From assembly GCF_026262505.1 (NCBI RefSeq), contig NC_067204.1, positions 10,139,797 to 10,203,796 on the forward strand: a DNA stretch of 64,000 bases. The letters run 5' to 3'. Below, piece after piece: positions 43,900 to 54,028 of this stretch; the first letter of the stretch is position 1, and each line of letters opens with the position of its first letter. This DNA comes from Trichomonas vaginalis G3. Its lineage: Eukaryota; Parabasalia; Trichomonadida; Trichomonadidae. The position numbers were made by a program, and so were the translations under genes. The notes beneath the pieces were generated by a model. It saw only the letters and a list, made by a program, of their open reading frames with translations, did no database searches and was not told where the DNA came from.

Positions 43900-44860
43900 C
43901 CCATTTCTTATGGGTAAAAATGACGAATCCAAACAAGGACCCTATGTTTCTAAAGCGACAAAGAAAGCACTCATGGTAAAAATCTTAGTTCAACACCAAA
44001 TGCTTGGTTTATGGATATCTTGGAAAATTCCGAGGTTAGAAAGATGGACCACCATACTGGCTAATATTTTTGTCGGTCAAAACACAAGATACTGTGAAGC
44101 CATACCATTGGTCCAAAAATATTTTAGATGTGAAAACTGCTTTGACAATATTCGTTGACAAATACCATCCAACAAAACTGACATCTGACTGGAAAGTTCT
44201 TTCAAATCAGACGATATTAAAAACTATCTGCGTTCAAAAAATGTAAACAATATTTCATTGTCGACCAAAACCATTCTGCTCTTGGTGTCATTGACAGTTG
44301 TATAAAAATCTTAAGAGACTTAAACCAACCACAAGGTGGTGAGGTAGATGAAATGTCATATGACGACAAGTATAACATTTCTCCATGGCAAAGATGAGAC
44401 AAGTTTTTAAATATTTACAATAGCCGTAAACAAAAAGGTTTGGGAAACCACTCCCCCGAAGAATGAAAAACAACCCTGACTTAGAGAAACTATATTTTTA
44501 ATAGTTTAGTCAAAAGAGACAAACAAGAAAGAATGCCAGGCTTCAAACTTAAGAAAGGTGACAAAGTAAAAATAGAAATACCTAAACGCGACCCATATGA
44601 AAATACTATTGACTATGACAAAATGGGAACTCGACAGGTACTCGCATTCGTGTTCGTAAAAATAGAAGAAAGTATACAAGAGAATATTATGAAGTTTTTA
44701 GGCAAACATGGCAAAATGTACAGACTGCAAGCAGAAGATAAAACTACTATTGTCAGACCTCGTTTCAACTTGTCAAAGTTCAAGGTGGTATACTTTCAAA
44801 GACAGTTCCTAACAAATATAAGACAACTCCTGACGAATATGCTAAAGAAGTTGAAAATGA
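43900..44860 (+). pseudogene. Block B: integrase relic
   Basis: Plus-strand remnants have words typical of the Maverick integrase core and C-terminal end, such as the KLKKGDKVKI barrel-like start at 44533. The region is broken and diverged from the integrase of block A. Confidence 0.45.
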
Positions 44861-44863
44861 CGA

Positions 44864-46454
44864 CTAAGCAATTCTATACCATGCGTAAACTGTCATGTAA
44901 GGTGGCATGTAGTCTTTACTTTGTCCCGTTGTTTGCGTATATCCTGAAACGCGATGTGTATGGTTTCCATCTCCCTGAGTGTCACTCCAGTAACAATTTA
45001 TAGCAAACTGAACGTCGTCTTTAACATCATATCCTTTACCTTTTTTCAAGCTGCCAATCCCAAATTTATGCTTATGCCAACCTGCTTGAGATGTACTTAA
45101 ATCTATGTAGTGACTGTGCAGGTAAATTTTCACCTGAAATCGTTTTACTTCCACCTGTTTCCTTTGAAGAGTTTGCACAATACAAAAACCTGTCGACTAT
45201 TTGTTCCCATGCACCAACACCAAACATTACTTGAGGACTTCTTGCTTCCATAGATGTATAAATAGAACCTACTGGGTTCATTAAATCAAACATATGAGAT
45301 AATATAGGATTGTCTCTTTTGAACTTAAAATATAGTGTAACTATTTCAGGTTTCTTCTGGTTTGTGTCAGAATATTTTTTATAATATAATCTTATGTTTT
45401 CAGGGTAGGTAAAATCTTGACTATAATATTTATTTCTGTCATCTGTATAATAATATACTATTCTCGTTTTTTCTATTGCATTATATCTTTTATATCTATA
45501 ATATTCTAAATATAATGTTTGCTTTTTTGGGTCTACACGTGCGTCAACACCATAGTCATAATAATATGGTGCTGGAGCTGGGTTAGGTAATGTCATATCT
45601 GCCATTTCATAAACTCTTAAATATTTCTTTTGTTCGTCTCCATATAAGTTTAAGTAGCAGTTGTTGTCTAATGGAACTTTAACTTGTGTACCATCATTCT
45701 TTATATAGCTTACATACATTTCATTGTTATTTTTCGGAATGAGTTTATACCGTATACCATTTCTTAAGGAGTGTACAAACTCACATCTAAAATATTTATT
45801 TTCTTCATTGACAGAAAAGTCACCAACAATAGTTTCAATATTTTTTGTTCCAACTAAACTTTGGTATATTTCATTGACATATGTTTTATCTGCTTTCTTT
45901 TCAAGGCTAACGTTTAAGTCTGTTATTTCAGAAGATGTATGTGTATGTCCAACGGCACTTTTACTGTTTAAGGTTTCTTGTAAGTTTGTAATATCAGATA
46001 TAGAATGTGTATGAGTCTTTTTAGAATATTCGTTTTCAGCTCTTGTCACTTCACTTGACATTTTATTGTCAACATATGTTTTGTCTGCTAGTTCAGGATG
46101 AGTATGTTCTTTCGTTGCATATGTTGCATCTGCTCTGTCATGTTCTTCTTGAACTTTTTCAATGACATACTCTTTGTCAGCTTTGTTGTCAACATCTGCT
46201 TTCAAAAGAAGTTCTTTTATAGGTTTCTCGTTTAAAGTTCCTTTTGTTGGATTTATACAAACAGTATGGTTCTTACTGTCTTGAAACAGAAACTCGTCTG
46301 TCAATGGGTTTATCGTCAGTTTTAAGTTTCCTTCTTTCAATGACTCAGATATCTTAGAATAGTTTGAAAAGTTTGTTGTGTTCTTATTTAGAGCTTGCAT
46401 AATGAGTTGTCGGTTGTGTTGTATTTCTCTCATAGACGCTGTTTCTTTCGACAT
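44864..46454 (-). pseudogene. Block B: fibre protein with tail-collar-like tip
   Basis: A fibre gene of the B lineage. It has its own N-terminal base (MSKETASMREIQHN), a shaft with KADKxYV-type and THTHSISD-type repeats, and a tail-collar tip (NPVGSIYTSMEA, GAWEQIVDRFLYC, PPYMTVYAWY). The base and shaft differ from those in A and C, but the tip is nearly identical at the DNA level to the tip of the block C fibre gene (61316-61735). It looks lightly broken. Confidence 0.7.
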
Positions 46455-46472
46455 TTTTATTCTAGATAAAAT

Positions 46473-47249
46473 ATGCTTTCAATAGAAAAAGAAAATTCAA
46501 GAGTTGCTACAACTAAACCATTAGATGAACTTTTTACTAATGTCGGTCAAAAGTTTGAGACAGAGACCGTAAAGCATGAAGGCTATCGTTTTGACTACCC
46601 ATTAAGATGGTTAAGAGACCCATCTGTCACAAAAGCTATTGGCTTTCGTAGAATGAAGTTTGTGTCTGTAGAAGATAAAAGTTTTCCATTTATTGTAAGG
46701 TTTCATATAGATTATATATCTGAAGGGAAACGAAAAATGTGGGAAGAAATTGAGCTAATACAAGTTGACCTTTCATCTTCTCTACAGACTGCGTTAAAAA
46801 ATATAGAAGATAAAATAAATTCATGTTATGCAAAATATGCTGATGAATATGCAAATACCGAGAGCACACTTTATGTGAGAATTGTATATGACAAACAAAA
46901 TTCACAAGTGTCATTTCAAATCTACGAAGACAATCCAAAGAAAGACGAACAAATATATACAGAATTCACTGCAATGTCATGGTATTATTTGCAAAGAATG
47001 TTAAATCAGAAAGTCGAACTTCCTTTAGCAAATATTTACAGTCGATATGCAAGAGATGAACCATATTTATTTAAAGATGTTTTCGACCCAGCTGCTATTA
47101 TTGTTCATGCTTCATTTTCTGGCGCCCAAAACTCTTTCTTATGCTTGGCAAATGACTTTTACGAAAAACCTACAAAGTTATACGAACCACCAAGTGGAAG
47201 TATTTCAGACTTTCAAGTATGGTTTACTACAGATGGAAGAAAAGAATAA
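46473..47249 (+). CDS. Block B: beta-rich structural protein candidate
   Basis: A 258-residue open frame from ATG, divergent from the fibre gene with an 18-base spacer. It has alternating hydrophobic strands and an ending (FQVWFTTDGRKE) that looks like an all-beta fold. It occupies a place near the fibre gene comparable to A 31458-32147. A minor capsid role is inferred from context only. Confidence 0.5.
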   Translation: MLSIEKENSRVATTKPLDELFTNVGQKFETETVKHEGYRFDYPLRWLRDPSVTKAIGFRRMKFVSVEDKSFPFIVRFHIDYISEGKRKMWEEIELIQVDLSSSLQTALKNIEDKINSCYAKYADEYANTESTLYVRIVYDKQNSQVSFQIYEDNPKKDEQIYTEFTAMSWYYLQRMLNQKVELPLANIYSRYARDEPYLFKDVFDPAAIIVHASFSGAQNSFLCLANDFYEKPTKLYEPPSGSISDFQVWFTTDGRKE

Positions 47250-47324
47250 TTCCATTATACCATGCGTTTTACTTAGAACTTAGTTTCATATACAACTACT
47301 ATCGAACGGTAAAAATATAATTTT

Positions 47325-47567
47325 TTAATACGGTTGAGGTGTTGGATTTGGTTGCCAACTAGACTGTGGTGCAGGTTCAGGCTGTTGTATAACAGGAGCT
47401 TGTTCTTCTGGTTCAGGGTCTTTAGGTATAATACCAACGAACTGACCTACTCTTTTACCAATATTTTTGACTCCGTTCCAAATTCCTCTTCCTACGGTTT
47501 TTATTCCATTCCATATACCTCTTCCAACATTTCGAAAGAAGTTTCCTATCTTACTGAAGAAACCCAT
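47325..47567 (-). CDS. Block B: amphipathic, Gly-rich small protein
   Basis: An 80-residue protein. Residues 1-45 form a Gly/Lys/aromatic-rich amphipathic segment (MGFFSKIGNFFRNVGRGIW, with a repeated GRGIWNG). The C-terminal 30 residues are Pro/Gln/Glu-rich. It is similar in style to the MAAGFFKKLWD peptides of block C and could be an internal, membrane-active virion protein like adenovirus pVI. This is inference from composition. Confidence 0.5.
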   Translation of the reverse strand: MGFFSKIGNFFRNVGRGIWNGIKTVGRGIWNGVKNIGKRVGQFVGIIPKDPEPEEQAPVIQQPEPAPQSSWQPNPTPQPY

Positions 47568-47585
47568 TTTACTATATGTAAAAAT

Positions 47586-47948
47586 CTAATGTCCGCCTAG
47601 TCTCTTACGTCTCCTGTTGAGTTCCATAGCATTCTTTAACTGGAGCTCATACATTCTATTTCTCCTCTGGTAGAAAACATACTCTGGGTCAACTCCTGTG
47701 TTCGCGTCATCTGCATAGAGTTGTTTATATCCCACTTCAGGGTTTGTATAAAACTCTTTCCATCTCATATTTGCATACCATGGTGGCAAACCTAACGCAG
47801 CGTCATTTGACATGGCAGTTTGCATTTGTACATCTGTTGGCACTTGACCATAGTTTGCCATTGCAGTTTGTATTCTAACTTCATTTGGAATATTCTCTGG
47901 GTTTGGTTGTCCAGGTTGCTGTGCATTCGCTAAGTTCTGTGCGTCCAT
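47586..47948 (-). CDS. Block B: small hypothetical protein
   Basis: A 120-residue open frame from ATG, Asn/Gln/Ala-rich, with a duplicated internal phrase (VRIQTAMANYG and VQMQTAMSNDA) and a basic end (NRRRKRLGGH). No family recognised. It lies 18 bases upstream of the amphipathic gene on the same strand. Confidence 0.5.
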   Translation of the reverse strand: MDAQNLANAQQPGQPNPENIPNEVRIQTAMANYGQVPTDVQMQTAMSNDAALGLPPWYANMRWKEFYTNPEVGYKQLYADDANTGVDPEYVFYQRRNRMYELQLKNAMELNRRRKRLGGH

Positions 47949-47971
47949 TTAATATTAGATAAAAATATCTC

Positions 47972-48103
47972 TTACGAGTACATATGCTGAACATTTGCTG
48001 GTATTGGTTCATCTTCATATTCTCTGTACCTTTCTGCCACGTCAAATAAGTAAATGACACAATGGAAAAAACCTAAAACAAGTAGTCCTATTTCAAACCA
48101 CAT
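47972..48103 (-). CDS. Block B: 43-residue single-pass membrane protein
   Basis: A short open frame starting MWFEIGLLVLGFFHCVIYLF, so residues 3-20 form one transmembrane helix, followed by an acidic tail (VAERYREYEDEPIP). Its start overlaps the end of the methyltransferase gene by 16 bases on the same strand, and it is followed by the gene ending at 47586. Its intactness and compact gene packing support a real small gene. Confidence 0.5.
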   Translation of the reverse strand: MWFEIGLLVLGFFHCVIYLFDVAERYREYEDEPIPANVQHMYS

Positions 48104-48906
48104 TTACTTACTAATAAAATTTCTTTATTGTGACACTTTCTCCAGTTTATAGGACCTCTCTCATATTCTATCTTGTCATATCTAAACTCATAGTCATGTA
48201 TGTCCTCTAACCATCTCATAACGGTTTCCAAACCACTTTTATCGGATGTAAAGTAAAAGCATGGATGGTTATGTAAAACGTCTAAAGTTTCTAAAGAGTC
48301 TCTCAAAGTCCAGTCTACTTGGTATTGAAAATCCCATGTGTTATAGAACGGCGGGTCCACTATAAAGAAAACATTTTCCTTGTCTTTATATTTTTCATAC
48401 AAATCTGTCCAATGACATCTCACAAACTCTATACCCTCAATATATTTTTCTATGTCCTCTTTGAAAACATTTGTATAGTTAAGATATAAAACTTTTGACA
48501 TAAGTGTTTCAATGTCATGAACTCTTATAGCACCACTATATAATAGTCTAGAAGATATACTATCCCAGTCAATATACTCTGCTTTTTTCAAAACCTCTCT
48601 GACAGTATTTTTCTTATCTAATGGTATACGTTCCATCTTACCTATAGGTATCTTTTCTTTTAACTCTTTCAATATATTGTTTGTGTCTGGAATATGTTTG
48701 AGACGGTCCATATAGTTGTCGAAGTCATTGCATATAATCTTTGAGTCTGGGAATATTGTATGGCACAAATGGGATATATAGAAACTTCCACCGAACAAAT
48801 CTACAAATGTTAGACCATTCGGTAGTTTCTTAAGTTCTCTCAATATAATATCTTTACATCTACTCTTATTTCCAAAGAACGGTAACGGTGGTTTTGTAAA
48901 ATTCAT
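48088..48906 (-). CDS. Block B: D12-class adenine-specific DNA methyltransferase
   Basis: About 272 residues from ATG (MNFTKPPLPFFGNKSR). The family signature is complete: PFFGNKSR at the N-terminus, the S-adenosylmethionine-binding FVDLFGGSF, and the catalytic motif DPPF (FFIVDPPFYNTW). Dam/D12 enzymes methylate N6 of adenine. 6mA is the main DNA mark reported in Trichomonas, and Maverick-borne methylases are a plausible source. An in-frame TTG 17 codons upstream is not preferred. Confidence 0.8.
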   Translation of the reverse strand: MNFTKPPLPFFGNKSRCKDIILRELKKLPNGLTFVDLFGGSFYISHLCHTIFPDSKIICNDFDNYMDRLKHIPDTNNILKELKEKIPIGKMERIPLDKKNTVREVLKKAEYIDWDSISSRLLYSGAIRVHDIETLMSKVLYLNYTNVFKEDIEKYIEGIEFVRCHWTDLYEKYKDKENVFFIVDPPFYNTWDFQYQVDWTLRDSLETLDVLHNHPCFYFTSDKSGLETVMRWLEDIHDYEFRYDKIEYERGPINWRKCHNKEILLVSKCGLK

Positions 48907-49012
48907 TTTATATACAATAAAAATGTTTTTTCCTGAAAAGTGACAGAAAAGTGACAAAACATGAAAACATATATATTTTGTGAAAAGCTCCTGGAAGACC
49001 CGTATATAAGAA

Positions 49013-49072
49013 CTTCATTTATACTAAACATCTTCGGGGCTAGAAGGCACGAAGTGCCTGGAAGCCCCACTA

Positions 49073-49101
<29 letters not shown>
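49013..49101 (+). repeat. Stem-loop plus 27-T run ending block B (copy 2)
   Basis: The hairpin at 49036-49068 has arms GGGGCT/AGCCCC and AGGCAC/GTGCCT with a 3x3 mismatch between and a GAA loop. It is followed by 27 T (49075-49101). The preceding ACTAAACATCTTCGG is shared with 36868-36881. Confidence 0.85.
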
Positions 49102-49105
<4 letters not shown>

Positions 49106-50971
49106 ATATTCAGATATTATCAATTATTATCGATATAAGATATTCTGAGTGTAAATGAATTGAATACTGATTGTATTTTTTTATATTGGCTACAAATAAA
49201 ATTATTCGAATTATGATACAACAAATAATTATTGCAAATAAAAAAGATGATTGCTATTTATTTTTACAAAACCGAAAATCTTTTTAAAGGAAACATTAGT
49301 TTGCTTCAAATTTTGAACCTTCATTCAAAAAAAATCATTCGAAATATACAATATATAGTGTAATGTTTCTATAGATTATACAGTCAGGAAACTTTATGGC
49401 GGTTAATATAGTTTTCTCTCAATCAATTGAGGCAGTTTATTCAAAATGTTAAAAATGATACTGAAACAATAAAATGTATTTGGCCAGCTTGCTATTACAT
49501 AATGATATCTGTTTTTCTCAAATTATTTGTAACTTTATTTTATTCAATTGTCATTTTTGATATCCTTCAGAATATTCAGATACATCCTTTTAGCTCCATT
49601 ATTATACCACAGCACTATCATTGCAATCTGATCATATATTTTGTCATTTCAGCATGGATATTTCTAACAATTCAAAAGTTCTTTTTTACAGGCATATAAT
49701 AGCAGCTATCATTTCACCAATTCATTATTTGGTAGCCATTTGTTACAGCATTTGGCGATTCTCTAAATCAACTCTAATATTCATATGCGTTCATTTTCCA
49801 TTCAAAAAATGAAAGTAAATTTTCGATTGTTTCTGAATGAAATCTGCAATAACCTTTGTAGTATATTAATTCCCAAATGACTACGGATGCTTTCAAGATT
49901 AAAATTAATTTAAGTATGACATTTTATTGTCCAAAAAAATATCGAAAAATAATTGATTTCCGGCATAGCTAAAATAGCATCACTTCCATAGGTAATTTTA
50001 ATCGAACTCTATTTAGATCAATATTCAAGCTTTTAAAAATTTTGAATTTCCAAATATACACAAACTTCTTTTTGGACATTGGGAACCTATTAGTTTGAAA
50101 TTTTCAGTCAATATTTCCTACTTATAATTGTCATTTTCGATATGTAAATCCGAAATGCGATAAGATTCTCAAAATATCGAATGTAAACATCACAATATTT
50201 TTAAATGTTAATTTATAAATTCATGAGATTCTGGAACTCGATTTAATCGTTTTTAAGGTCTGATTTGAATGTTTTCGATGTAAATATTTGATTTTGCTAT
50301 ATGAGCTTGTTGTATTCTTTGACTTTATTAATTCTGAATATTTTCAACGATTAAGTTGAAATTATAAAATTACTGGTATCTTAAAATAACTCTTGAAGGA
50401 TGACTGGAGTAATTCGTGTCCTTAACTAAAATGACTTTTATAAATCCTCATGATTTTAATATTGATATAACAACGGAATAGTCGTCGTATCATTATATGA
50501 TACCATTTTGGTTATTTCGGATATCCTAAATTAGAGAAGATAACAAATTTTATCAATATGTGGAAATTCTAGAAACAAATACAACAATTTAAAGGATTAT
50601 GTATTCTATTTCTTACATCAACTACAAAACTAATATTATATAATAGTAGGATTATCAAAACATGACCTTATTCTAGATTGATATAAATTTGCATTCGCTA
50701 ATTCCATTAAGAGTTTGTTATTTGAATTACATGCGACCGTGTTTAATTAATATCAATAAGTCTCCAATTACTATATAGCAATAAACAAATATGAAAAGAT
50801 ATTATGCTTTTTCAGGCTGTATAGATATATTTTGTGTCTTATATCATGTAAGTGATCTGTTCATGATAACTTTTATCCTCCAAAATTTGCTCAAGTTTCT
50901 AGATTCTCTATGAACGTTTTTTATTTTTTGTAACGATTAATTTGGGCTGAATTTATAAAAGTAAAAATTAT
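49102..50971. other. Gene-poor, host-like stretch
   Basis: About 1.87 kb of AT-rich DNA without a convincing gene. Two overlapping hydrophobic frames (49427-49812) have Ile/Phe-rich composition and no good start, and look like chance. No repeats recognised. Confidence 0.45.
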
Positions 50972-51544
50972 ATGTCAGGTACTGGAGGTATTCCAAACTT
51001 ACGCTTGAATCTTTCCAATATTACCAAAAATCAGCAAGACAATAATTTAGACGAACTCCCACCTATTCCAGCAAAAGATTCGATGGAACAAACACAACAA
51101 CCAGCACGCCCAACAAGACAAAGACCACAAGCAGTTAGGAATACAATGACTCTCACCAAGAAAAATCTAGCACCTACTAATGACTCAGACTCCTCAGATA
51201 TTGATGATTTAGATCTCGAAACAGTTCCTGTTGGCGATGCTCCAGAAAAAGTAGAAAAAGAACCAGATGCAGATGCTCCAGGTCCTATTACCCAAGTTAG
51301 CCAACTCCCAGACTTTGCAGAAGACAGCGATGATGACGAAGGGCAAGGCCGCGAAAAGAACAAACTATCATTGTTATACGATTTCCTTCTTACACAAGAT
51401 CAGTGTGATGAACCAATGGTAGAATGGACATATAAATCCTTTATTAAAGATTACGCTAAATCAGAAGCAGCCGAGGATAACAACGATTCAGAGAGTGAAT
51501 ACGATGAATACGGTGAAGAAGAAATGGAAGATGAATATGAATGA
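50972..51544 (+). CDS. Acidic, disordered hypothetical protein
   Basis: A 190-residue protein. The first 75 residues are Pro/Gln/Arg-containing (RPTRQRPQAVRNTM). The middle is Asp/Ser/Glu-rich with repeated casein-kinase-2-like sites (NDSDSSDIDDLDLE; EDSDDDEGQG). A short structured piece (KLSLLYDFLLTQDQCDE, then VEWTYKSFIKDY) is followed by a very acidic tail (EYGEEEMEDEYE). The pattern suggests a nuclear chaperone or transcription-related protein, but no family is recognised. Composition and codon use are host-like. It converges on the kinase gene. Confidence 0.65.
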   Translation: MSGTGGIPNLRLNLSNITKNQQDNNLDELPPIPAKDSMEQTQQPARPTRQRPQAVRNTMTLTKKNLAPTNDSDSSDIDDLDLETVPVGDAPEKVEKEPDADAPGPITQVSQLPDFAEDSDDDEGQGREKNKLSLLYDFLLTQDQCDEPMVEWTYKSFIKDYAKSEAAEDNNDSESEYDEYGEEEMEDEYE

Positions 51545-51693
51545 AGTATATATTTTTGAAATTAATTAAAAATCTAAATTGTACATCAGAATATAAAATA
51601 ACTTGTATTTTTCTAGTATAAGATCTTGAGCTAACGGCCTTAAAAACTAGATAAAAATAAACAATATATAAAAAACATATTTATAAACATAAT

Positions 51694-52737
51694 TTAAGGT
51701 AATTGGCGATTAATTATTGATGCTACAGGTCTATCTGTATTGGGTATCATCTTGCCTTCTTTAAATAAGTCTTCAAAGTATGGATGTTGAAGACATTGAG
51801 CAGCTGTTATTCTCTTTGTTGGATTATAAACAAATATCTGTTTTAGAAGAGCAATCAGCTTTGAATTGGTTGTTTTCGGTAATTGATCTTCTAATTTGAT
51901 AATCGGTTTGGTCAATGATGTCGGAACTGGTGCTGTGTGTTGGAATGAGCTCAAGTCTGATTGTGTAGGCTTTCCTAAGAGCTGTATTATTGGAATAATT
52001 TGACCAGTTCCTGTCATTCCTTCAAAAAGGACTTCACCCATTCTGAGCATCTCTGCTATGACGCACCCTGCTGCCCAAACGTCGATTGCGCCTGTATATT
52101 GTTCGCATCCTAAAATTAATTCTGGAGCTCGATAAAATCGAGAAGCAATGTAAGAAACACTAGTATCGCCTGGTTTAATAACTTTTGCTGATCCAAAATC
52201 AGTGATTTTGAGTTTCCCTGTAACAGGACTGAACATAATATTCTCTGGTTTTATATCGCGGTGAACGATTCCTTTAGCATGGAGGTATCTTAAACCAGCG
52301 AAAATTTGATACGCAAGGATTTTTAGCAGTGTATTTCCAATTCGTTTCTGTTGATCTCGTAATTTCATTGTATATGAGTGTACAGTATATGGAAAATAGT
52401 CCATAACTATATTTAAGTATACATCTTTTCCGTTATTCTTCCGTGTAAAGTAATGATCTTTTAATTTTATGCAATATCTTGAATGAAGAATTTTTAATAT
52501 TTCTAATTCTCTGTTTTTATATTGCGGATCTTGTTTAACACTTTTAATAGCAACAACTTTACCGGCAATAGTTCGCGCTTTATAAACAGAACCAAAAGTA
52601 CCAGATCCAATTAATCTGTATCCAAGGTATTTTCTTTTTTTACTTGGAGATCTTGATCTGTGTGTCCGTATTAAATTCTTTTTCTTGGGTAAAGCACCTG
52701 TTGGTTTCCTTCTAGCAGTTGCAATCATCCCAATCAT
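51694..52737 (-). CDS. GSK3-family (CMGC) protein kinase
   Basis: A 347-residue Ser/Thr kinase. The Gly-rich loop IGSGTFGSV is at residues 43-51. The ATP-binding lysine is Lys65 (VVAIK), the alpha-C glutamate probably Glu77 (NRELE), catalytic HRDIKPEN starts at residue 159, and DFG is at 180-182. The activation segment SVSYIASRFYRAPE matches GSK3, including Tyr196 at the position of its activating phosphotyrosine. The QDPQYKNRELEIL segment is also GSK3-like. The N-terminal 35 residues are basic and Ser-rich. The catalytic set is complete, so an active kinase is expected. Subfamily assignment is strong; substrates are unknown. Confidence 0.9.
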   Translation of the reverse strand: MIGMIATARRKPTGALPKKKNLIRTHRSRSPSKKRKYLGYRLIGSGTFGSVYKARTIAGKVVAIKSVKQDPQYKNRELEILKILHSRYCIKLKDHYFTRKNNGKDVYLNIVMDYFPYTVHSYTMKLRDQQKRIGNTLLKILAYQIFAGLRYLHAKGIVHRDIKPENIMFSPVTGKLKITDFGSAKVIKPGDTSVSYIASRFYRAPELILGCEQYTGAIDVWAAGCVIAEMLRMGEVLFEGMTGTGQIIPIIQLLGKPTQSDLSSFQHTAPVPTSLTKPIIKLEDQLPKTTNSKLIALLKQIFVYNPTKRITAAQCLQHPYFEDLFKEGKMIPNTDRPVASIINRQLP

Positions 52738-53022
52738 AAAAAATTTTTCGCCTTAGAAAAAAAAAATAATAAAAATTCAATGCTAAATTTTATCGTTTAT
52801 AATTCTCAAAATCTTGTCACTTTTCAAGATCCAGAAAAGTTTCGCGATTGATATTTAGAGTGTGTAGAAAATGTGTGATTGAAATAACGTAAAACAATAA
52901 AATTTTAATATTTTATGCCGAATTCTCTCATGAATAAGCTAATTTGATGGGTTCTTCATGATCGCTTACGATTGGTGCCTTCATTCATATGATTATTAAT
53001 TCAATCAAACTGAGACAATTTG

Positions 53023-53159
53023 AGTAGTATATGTGGACGGGTTGTGTGACTTTTTTTGTAAACGTAAGAATTCATACAATATTGAACGATTTTGTATCAT
53101 TTTTTTTAACATATGAAGTAAAAAATGTATGATTCTTACGGTTTTTATTCTTACGTTTT
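53023..53159 (+). repeat. Truncated Maverick terminal repeat abutting block C
   Basis: 137 bases starting AGTAGTATATGTGGACGGG match the outer part of the terminal repeat of block A (22220 onward). They stop at 53159, where a new terminus begins. This suggests either a relic terminus or insertion of C into the end of another Maverick. Confidence 0.75.
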
Positions 53160-53414
53160 AGTAGTATATGTGGAAGGGTTGTGTGACTTTTTTTGTTACG
53201 TCTATATATAGATGAGGGTATATTTTCACATCTTCTATATATAGATGATATAAAAATTTTTTCTTACGTTTTTTTAAGTCATGAATTCGTAAGAAAGCGC
53301 GACATTATTAAATAAATTAGTAATAAATATTATATACTAAACACATTTTAAAAAATTAACATTAATTTTAAAATAATTTATTTTTTTATCTTTTATAAAA
53401 GAAGCTATATATAG

Positions 53415-53630
53415 ATGATGTCAGATATTCCGCGATTAATTAAACATTGTTTAAATCCTGAATGGGTTAAACTTCAATTTAAAAATGAAGATTGTGAATT
53501 ATTAAATGAATATGAAAGCCAAAATAAGCTAATGAGGTATAAATATAATGATAAAGAATATTTAATTTCATGGAATCAATGGAGTCATAATCAAAGACCT
53601 CATAAACGAGAAAAAGAAATTGAAAATTAA
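53415..53630 (+). CDS. Block C: small hypothetical protein
   Basis: A 71-residue open frame (ATG-ATG start) with Trp/Tyr-rich content (LISWNQWSHNQRPHK). It has a relic in A' near 38050-38140. It is the outermost gene on the capsid side. Function unknown. Confidence 0.5.
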   Translation: MMSDIPRLIKHCLNPEWVKLQFKNEDCELLNEYESQNKLMRYKYNDKEYLISWNQWSHNQRPHKREKEIEN

Positions 53631-53995
53631 TGATTATTTGAATTTATGAAATCAATTATTTGATTCATTCGCTCTTCAATAATTTCCATTCTTTTTGTTA
53701 AATCATCTATTTTCATTAATGAGGTGATTCTTGATTGAGGAATAGATTTCAAACTAACCACTCCTTTTATTTTTGAAATTTTGAATCCATCAATTTTAAA
53801 CATTTTATTCAATTTACATGTTGTCAATTCTTCAAATAATTTTTTATTGTTATCATAATAGTCATTAAATTCTTCAACAGATGAAAAAATTTTTATTTCA
53901 GTAATTGGTTTAACAACGTTTATTTTTTGTTGAACATTTTCACTTTCATTTATTTTTTCCTCCTCTGTTTCATTTATTTTTAAAATCGGTTTCAT
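53627..53995 (-). CDS. Block C: hypothetical protein
   Basis: A 122-residue open frame from ATG, Lys/Glu/Ile-rich, with a C-terminal coiled-coil-like helix (MIEERMNQIIDFIN-type spacing). It is convergent with the preceding small gene, overlapping by 4 bases. A relic is present in A'. Function unknown. Confidence 0.5.
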   Translation of the reverse strand: MKPILKINETEEEKINESENVQQKINVVKPITEIKIFSSVEEFNDYYDNNKKLFEELTTCKLNKMFKIDGFKISKIKGVVSLKSIPQSRITSLMKIDDLTKRMEIIEERMNQIIDFINSNNH

Positions 53996-54028
53996 TTATC
54001 ATTAAATAAAAATTAGAATATAAGTGAT

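Larger units (their letters stand above)
41333..49101. mobile_element. Maverick block B, second segment
   Basis: A second Maverick lineage, distinct from A and C in most genes. Left part (41333-44860): broken fragments on both strands, including an integrase relic. Right part (44864-48906): fibre gene, a beta-rich structural gene, small amphipathic and hypothetical genes, a 43-residue membrane protein and a D12-class methyltransferase, mostly open. It ends with the stem-loop and T run at 49013-49101. It is broken, with ten or more breaks, concentrated in the left part. Confidence 0.75.

Noticed and set aside
49427-49812. Overlapping hydrophobic frames that look like membrane proteins
   Set aside because: The longer frame has only a TTG start, and the Ile/Phe richness follows from base composition; no evidence of a gene.
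51031-51363. Minus-strand 110-codon frame opposite the acidic protein
   Set aside because: It is the complementary shadow of a repetitive Asp/Ser/Glu-coding region; its Ser/Gly-rich composition follows from that.
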